Source of the DNA: Theropithecus gelada
Taxonomy: Eukaryota > Chordata > Mammalia > Primates > Cercopithecidae
Assembly: GCF_003255815.1 (NCBI RefSeq)
Contig: NC_037669.1
Coordinates: 132,293,307-132,357,306, forward strand
Length of the DNA stretch: 64,000 nucleotides
Direction: 5' to 3'
Part shown: positions 59,430 to 64,000 of the stretch, in pieces
How the letters are laid out: every line of letters starts with the position of its first letter
Position numbering within the stretch: the first letter of the stretch is position 1
Translations under genes and position numbers: made by a program
Notes under the pieces: model-generated
Seen by the model: the letters and a program-made list of their open reading frames with translations, nothing else
Told to the model about the DNA's origin: nothing
The model's database searches: none

Positions 59430-60920
59430 CTCTGGTCAAGGTGCATATCAATGAATTTACCAAGCAAAAATGTCAGAAAGGGTCTCCTTGCAGCAACTTC
59501 AAACTAGATCCCAGTCTGCCTTGCAGAGGCTCCTTGGGCAGTATTTATGTCTGTGCAGTGAAGAAGGCATCTGGCAAGAACAGCTGTTCCCCTTTGCTCA
59601 CATGTGCTCAACCTCCTTAACCACCAAGTCCAGCAATATTTAGCAAGTAGGGAGATTTAATTGTGTAAAGGAAGAGTATAGATACTTCCAGAAATGCAAT
59701 TTCACATTGTTATGAACTATGTGCTGTATGTCTCCCCACCCCCCCAAAACAAATCCTTTAAAAAGAAAGCCACCATGAGATTGGGGTACTTATTTTGGGG
59801 TATATCAATAGGAAACTGTCTAGATTAATACTCAAAGATAGGGGTAAGAAGATCGTGTTCCTCAGGGGTCAGTGCTATTTATAGGATTTTAATCTGTAAA
59901 GGCAACATTTGAGAAAGGACATGATTGAAATATTTGAATCAAAGAGTATGAATAGACAGGAAAATATTTATTTGAAGAATTTCCAGACTAATCCTTATAT
60001 TATTAGCCCTGATGCTGAACCTTAAGTTGTGGCATTTAGAGTAATAAAGAAATGGCTGGCAAAGGGTTTGTATTTCATCTTTATTACATGAATTACATGC
60101 AGGTCACATGCAGTACACAGATGTTCTCCTATTTCATCACCTGAATATAACTACATGGAGATATTTAACAGCCCTGTGGGGTAAAGTGTCCTGGATACAG
60201 AACATCTGGGGTTTGTTTCTGGCCCTATCTCTAACCAACTTTATGACCACAGTTTCCTCATGAAGGAGCCCAGACACATGATCACAGTGTTTGGCAAATA
60301 GTAACAATTAATTAAATGAATAAATAATGAGTGAACTAAAAAGCTACTTCCAGCTTGAAGACTATGGATTGCATTCTAGAAACAATGAGGAATATAGTAT
60401 AAAAATGTCTCTGAATCTTTTCATCACCTTTCTTGTTGGTGATACAAACTTGGTTCTTCCACTAATTAAAAATCAAGGTCTATCTCTGTTAGGCAGGTTG
60501 GCCTTCTTGGATGCATAGTAGTTCTCTTTTATTTCTGTAGAGCCAATGGGTTAATCTTAACTTACTAGTCTATACGTGTAGATACTTTGGAGATGATTCT
60601 ATGTACATCTAAAATTATTTTCTTCTCACTTTCACTTACAGAGCTATATTTTAATGAAAATATTTCCTTTAAAAAATTAACATATTAAATGTTTTCATTT
60701 TCTAGCAAACCATGAGATTATATTTGTTTTCTACATTTTCCTCAATTAAAAAAAAAATGAAATGGCAAAATATAGGCAAAATCGCACTTAAAAGATATCT
60801 CCAACGACCTACTTTCCAAACTTGAAACCAGGACACATGGCTTGACAAACACTATAGTGCTTACAGAAAGTAGGTGAATGTATGTTTGAAATGAAGATTA
60901 TCCTGAACCATCCGTAGACA
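59430..60920. other. AT-rich unique DNA
   Basis: A weak MIR-like piece is possible at 60180-60310. No gene recognised. Confidence 0.4.
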
Positions 60921-61020
60921 TTGGCAAATGAAGCAAACCTAACTGCGGCAGAGGGATGGTGTCTTTATCAGAGAAAAGTCACACAGAGGGTGTCAGTCAG
61001 GACCTCAGCACGTGGCTGCA

Positions 61021-61151
61021 CAGATTGTGCCCTGTATAGCGCCAGGATTGTGAACTATACAACAGGTCTCTGCCAGGAGGGACCATTTGGCACCATTCAC
61101 ATAGATGGCAATGTGAATGGTGCCCTCTGGAGTTATGCAGTGCACAATCTG
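61021..61151. repeat. Interrupted inverted repeat with perfect 14 bp hairpin
   Basis: ggcaccattcacat (61089-61102), an 8 bp loop, then atgtgaatggtgcc (61111-61124) is a perfect stem. Further out, cagattgtgc (61021-61030) is matched by gcacaatctg (61142-61151), and adjacent bases extend that match imperfectly. The left side has about 40-50 extra bases. Confidence 0.85.
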
Positions 61152-61383
61152 CACAACAGTACACAGAATCTCTCCAATAATTCCATTGGTAGGAAATGTG
61201 CTCTCTTGACAAGATTGGAAAAGGCAGCCTGCTGTTCTTTTTTAAATAAAATCATTCCTCAGATTGGATGGCAATGACAAAAATTCAAATAAATTATTGT
61301 GTTTTTTCCTTTTCCAGAAGTTTTCTGCCACTATATTCTTTCCTTTCCTTAAGTTCCTAGCAATTCTTAAAAATGCAAGTCTG

Positions 61384-61672
61384 GGCCAGGCATGGTGGCT
61401 CATGTCTGTAATCCTAGCACTTTGGGAGGCTGAGGAGGGCGGATCACGAGGTCAGGAGTTCGAGGCCAACCTGGCCAACACGGTGAAACCCCGCCTCTAC
61501 TAAAAATACAAAAATTAGCCAGGCATGGTGGTGGGCACCTAGAATCCCAGCTACTCAGGAGGCTGAGGCAGGAAAATCGCTTGAACTCAGGAGGCAGAGG
61601 TTGCAGTGAGCCAAGATCGCGCCACTGCACTCCAACCTGGGTGACAGAGCAAGACTCTGTCTAGAAAAAATA
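61384..61672 (+). mobile_element. AluS-type element
   Basis: Starts GGCCAGGCATGGTGGC and ends in a short A-tail. The target tgcaagtctg is found on both sides. Confidence 0.92.
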
Positions 61673-61674
61673 GT

Positions 61675-62331
61675 GCAAGTCTGTAAGTAACTCTGAACTT
61701 AGTTTTTGAGCTTCATTGAAGAGAATAAATCGAACAAAAGGGCATTTAGAAAAAGCTGGGGAAGTTTGTAGACAACTGCAAGGGTCAGGGAAGCATTGTA
61801 TAAGTCATAGGCATGGAAGCCCATATATACATGACTGTAATATAAGATGAAATGTCTCCAAAACTGCATGCCCTCTACTTTAAAGTGTTTAGCTTATCAA
61901 AGAGGAACATTTTCACAAGATACTCTAGGAAGCAAAAACCCTGTTTTGGTCATGCCTTGACATAATTCTGGAAACCTTATAAAGTCAGAAAATAGCTACT
62001 GACATTGTCAGTGCAACACAGCAGTAGGCATGGAGGTAGCTTGGTGGGACAGGGAGAACTCTTCAGGATACTTGGCTCTGCCTCTGACTAGCTCTGTGTT
62101 TATGGGCAAGACCATCCCTGCAGCTAGCTTTCTGGGCCACTGACTTCCTCATGAAAGCAGAGTTGTATGAAATTGTCTGAGGCTTAGAAACTGCCAGAAT
62201 TTCATGGGCTGTAACTTAGGTGCCTCCAGGGGCCAGGCAGGTGAGGTAAATGAGTGAAGGGGGCACCAGGGGTGACAGGGAGTTCCAGATCTAAGTCATT
62301 AAGTCAGTGAACCACACAGCACAAAGGTATC
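61675..62331. other. Mostly unique DNA with a MIR-like piece
   Basis: A possible MIR at about 62060-62190 ('ctctgactagctctgtgttt', 'gggcaagaccatccc'). The rest is unrecognised. Confidence 0.4.
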
Positions 62332-62695
62332 TGATATGGTTTAGCTGTGTCCCCACCCAAGTCTCATCTTGTAGCTCCCATAATTCCCATGTGTTGTAGG
62401 AGGGACCTGGTGGGAGATGATTGAATCATGGGGGCAGGTCTTTCCTGTGCTGTTCTGGTGATAGTGACAAGGTCTCAGGAGATCTGATGGTTTTAAAAAT
62501 GGGAGTTTCTCTGCACAAGCTCTCTTTTTGCCTGCTGGCATCCACACAATATGTGACTTGCTCCTTCTCGCCTTCCACCGTGATTGTGAGGCCTCCCCAG
62601 CCATATGGACCTATAGGTCCAATAAATCTCTTTCTTTTGTAAATTGCCCAGTCTTGGGTATGTCTTTATCAGCAGCATGAAAATGGACTAATACG
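62332..62695 (+). mobile_element. THE1 LTR (MaLR, THE1B-like)
   Basis: Starts TGATATGGTTTAGCTGTGTC and contains 'gatgattgaatcatggggg', 'gtgattgtgaggcctcccc' and 'aattgcccagtcttgggtat'. It ends 'aaaatggactaatac'. About 364 bp, the normal THE1 LTR size. It is followed directly by internal sequence, so this is the 5' LTR. Confidence 0.93.
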
Positions 62696-64000
62696 GTAAA
62701 TTTGTACCAATAGAATGGGGCGCTGCTGAAAAGATACCTGAAAATGTGGAAGCGACTTTGGAACTAGGGAACAGGCAGAGGTTGGAACTGTTTGGAGGGC
62801 TCAGAAGAAAACAGGAAAATGTGGAAAAGTTTGGAACTTCCTAGAGATTTGTTGAATGGCTTTGCCCAAAATTCTGATAGCAATATGGACATTAAGTCCA
62901 GGCTGACTGAAGTGGTCTCAGTTGGAGATGAGGAACTTGTTGGGAACTGGAGCAAAGGTGACTCTTACTATGTTTTAGCAAAGAGACTGGTGGCATTTTG
63001 CCCCTGCCCTAGAGATTTGTGGAACTTTGAACTTGAGAGAGATTATCTAGGGTATCTGGCAGAAGAAATGTTAAGCAGCCAAGCATTCCAGAGGTGACTT
63101 AGGTGCTGTTAAAAGCATTACATTTTAAAAGGGAAACAGATCATAAAAGTTTGGAAACTATGTAGCCTGACAATGCAGTAGAAAAGAAAAACCCATTTTC
63201 TGAGAAGAAATTCAAGCTGGCTGCAGAAATTTGCATAAGTAACAATGAGCCGAATGTTAATCCCGAAAACAATGGGGAAAAATGTCTCCAGGGCATGTCA
63301 TAGGTCTTCATGGCAGCCCCTTTCCTCACAGACCCTGAAGCCTACAGGGTGAAAGTGGTTTTGTGGGCCGTGGGCCAGGCCCAGGGTCCCTGTGCTGTGT
63401 GCAGCCTAGATACTTGGTGCCCTATGTTCTAGCAGTGCCAGCCATGGCTGAAAAGGGCCAACATAGAGCTCAGGCTGTGTCTTCAAAGGGTACAAGCCCC
63501 AAGCCTTGGCAGCTTCCATGTGGTGTTGAGCCTGTGAGTACACAGAAGTCAAGAACTGGGGTTTGGGAACCTCCACCTAGATTTTGAAAGATGTGTGGAA
63601 ATGCATGGATGCCCAGGCAGATGTTTGCTGCAAGGGTGGGGCCCTCATGGAGAATCTCTGCTATGGCAGTGTGGTAGGAAAATGTGGGGTCAGAGCCCCC
63701 ACACAGAGCCCCCACTGAGGTACCATCTAGTAGACCTGTGAGAAGAGGACCACCATCTTCCAGACCCCAGAATGGTAGATCCACCAACAGCTTTCACTGT
63801 GCACCTGGAAAAGCCACAGACACTCAGCAACAGCCCGTGAAAGCAGCCAGGAGGGAGGCTATAGCTTGCAAAGCCACAGGAGCAGAGTTGCCCAGGACCA
63901 TGGGAACCCACCTCTTGCATCGGAGTGACCTGGATGTGAGACATGGATTCAAAGGAAATCATTTTGGAGCTTTAAGATTTGACTGCCCTGCCAGATTTCA
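62696..64000 (+). mobile_element. THE1 internal region, cut by the window end
   Basis: Continues from the LTR with 'tggggcgctgctgaaaaga' and 'gtggaagcgactttggaact', the THE1 internal pattern. Reading frames are broken and no intact retroviral gene is present. The 3' LTR, if any, lies beyond the window. Confidence 0.85.

Noticed and set aside
60921..61277. A 118-codon plus-strand open frame
   Set aside because: It spans the interrupted inverted repeat and shows no recognisable protein family. Treated as chance.
55600..64000. Upstream SCHIP1 first exon (the short exon that precedes DYREDG in the standard isoform)
   Set aside because: I looked for it on the minus strand by eye and did not find a convincing match, so it is not annotated. 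A translated search would settle it.
1..64000. CRISPR arrays, bacterial operons, tRNA or rRNA genes, or a novel multi-gene system
   Set aside because: All periodic repeats seen are microsatellites or transposons, and composition and content are those of a primate intron region.

Overview
This is mammalian nuclear DNA from a primate, most likely an Old World monkey (macaque or baboon type). The evidence is a dense Alu and L1 load. At least two full-length AluY copies (about 1035 and 36354) carry variants I associate with cercopithecoid AluYR subfamilies: 'gctcaagcc' near the 5' end and 'gagctgagatccggcc' in the right arm. Both still have perfect 16-17 bp target-site duplications. There are no bacterial-style genes, no CRISPR array and no tRNA or rRNA gene that I can recognise.

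Only one protein-coding exon is secure. It is a 702 bp internal exon of SCHIP1 (schwannomin-interacting protein 1, also used in the IQCJ-SCHIP1 read-through) on the minus strand at 54707-55408. It is in phase 0 at both ends and is flanked by a good acceptor and a perfect GTAAGT donor. It sits in a CpG island of about 1.7 kb (about 54600-56330) with clustered GC boxes at its gene-upstream side. The gene reads right to left, so 56 kb to 64 kb is upstream intron or promoter flank, and 54.7 kb down to 1 is downstream intron. I could not find the other SCHIP1 exons by reading.

The rest is intron-like DNA filled with transposon fossils. They include about 23 Alus and an L1M 3' end (7.8-10.07 kb) broken by two Alus. 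A young L1 3' end is wedged into Alu sequence (10.1-10.99 kb), and two further L1M tails lie at 41.8-42.0 and 49.1-50.4 kb. MaLR elements are present as an MST-like solo LTR at 6.3 kb, an MLT1-like LTR split by an Alu at 25.6 kb, and a THE1 LTR with internal sequence running off the right end. hAT and Tigger DNA-transposon relics and many MIR and L2 scraps complete the picture. Most short open frames in these regions are chance readings of Alus and other repeats.

Several structures are not explained by the usual repeat classes. They are a 120 bp inverted repeat with about 4% arm divergence (31953-32454), an AT/CA palindrome of about 110 bp (31021-31130), and a local direct duplication of about 245 bp (37.23 and 38.06 kb) in which only one copy keeps a CTCF-like core. 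There is also an interrupted inverted repeat with a perfect 14 bp stem (61021-61151), a near-perfect 24 bp palindrome in the CpG island, and a possible unannotated 137 bp minus-strand exon at 35821-35957. I see no evidence for a new multi-gene system.
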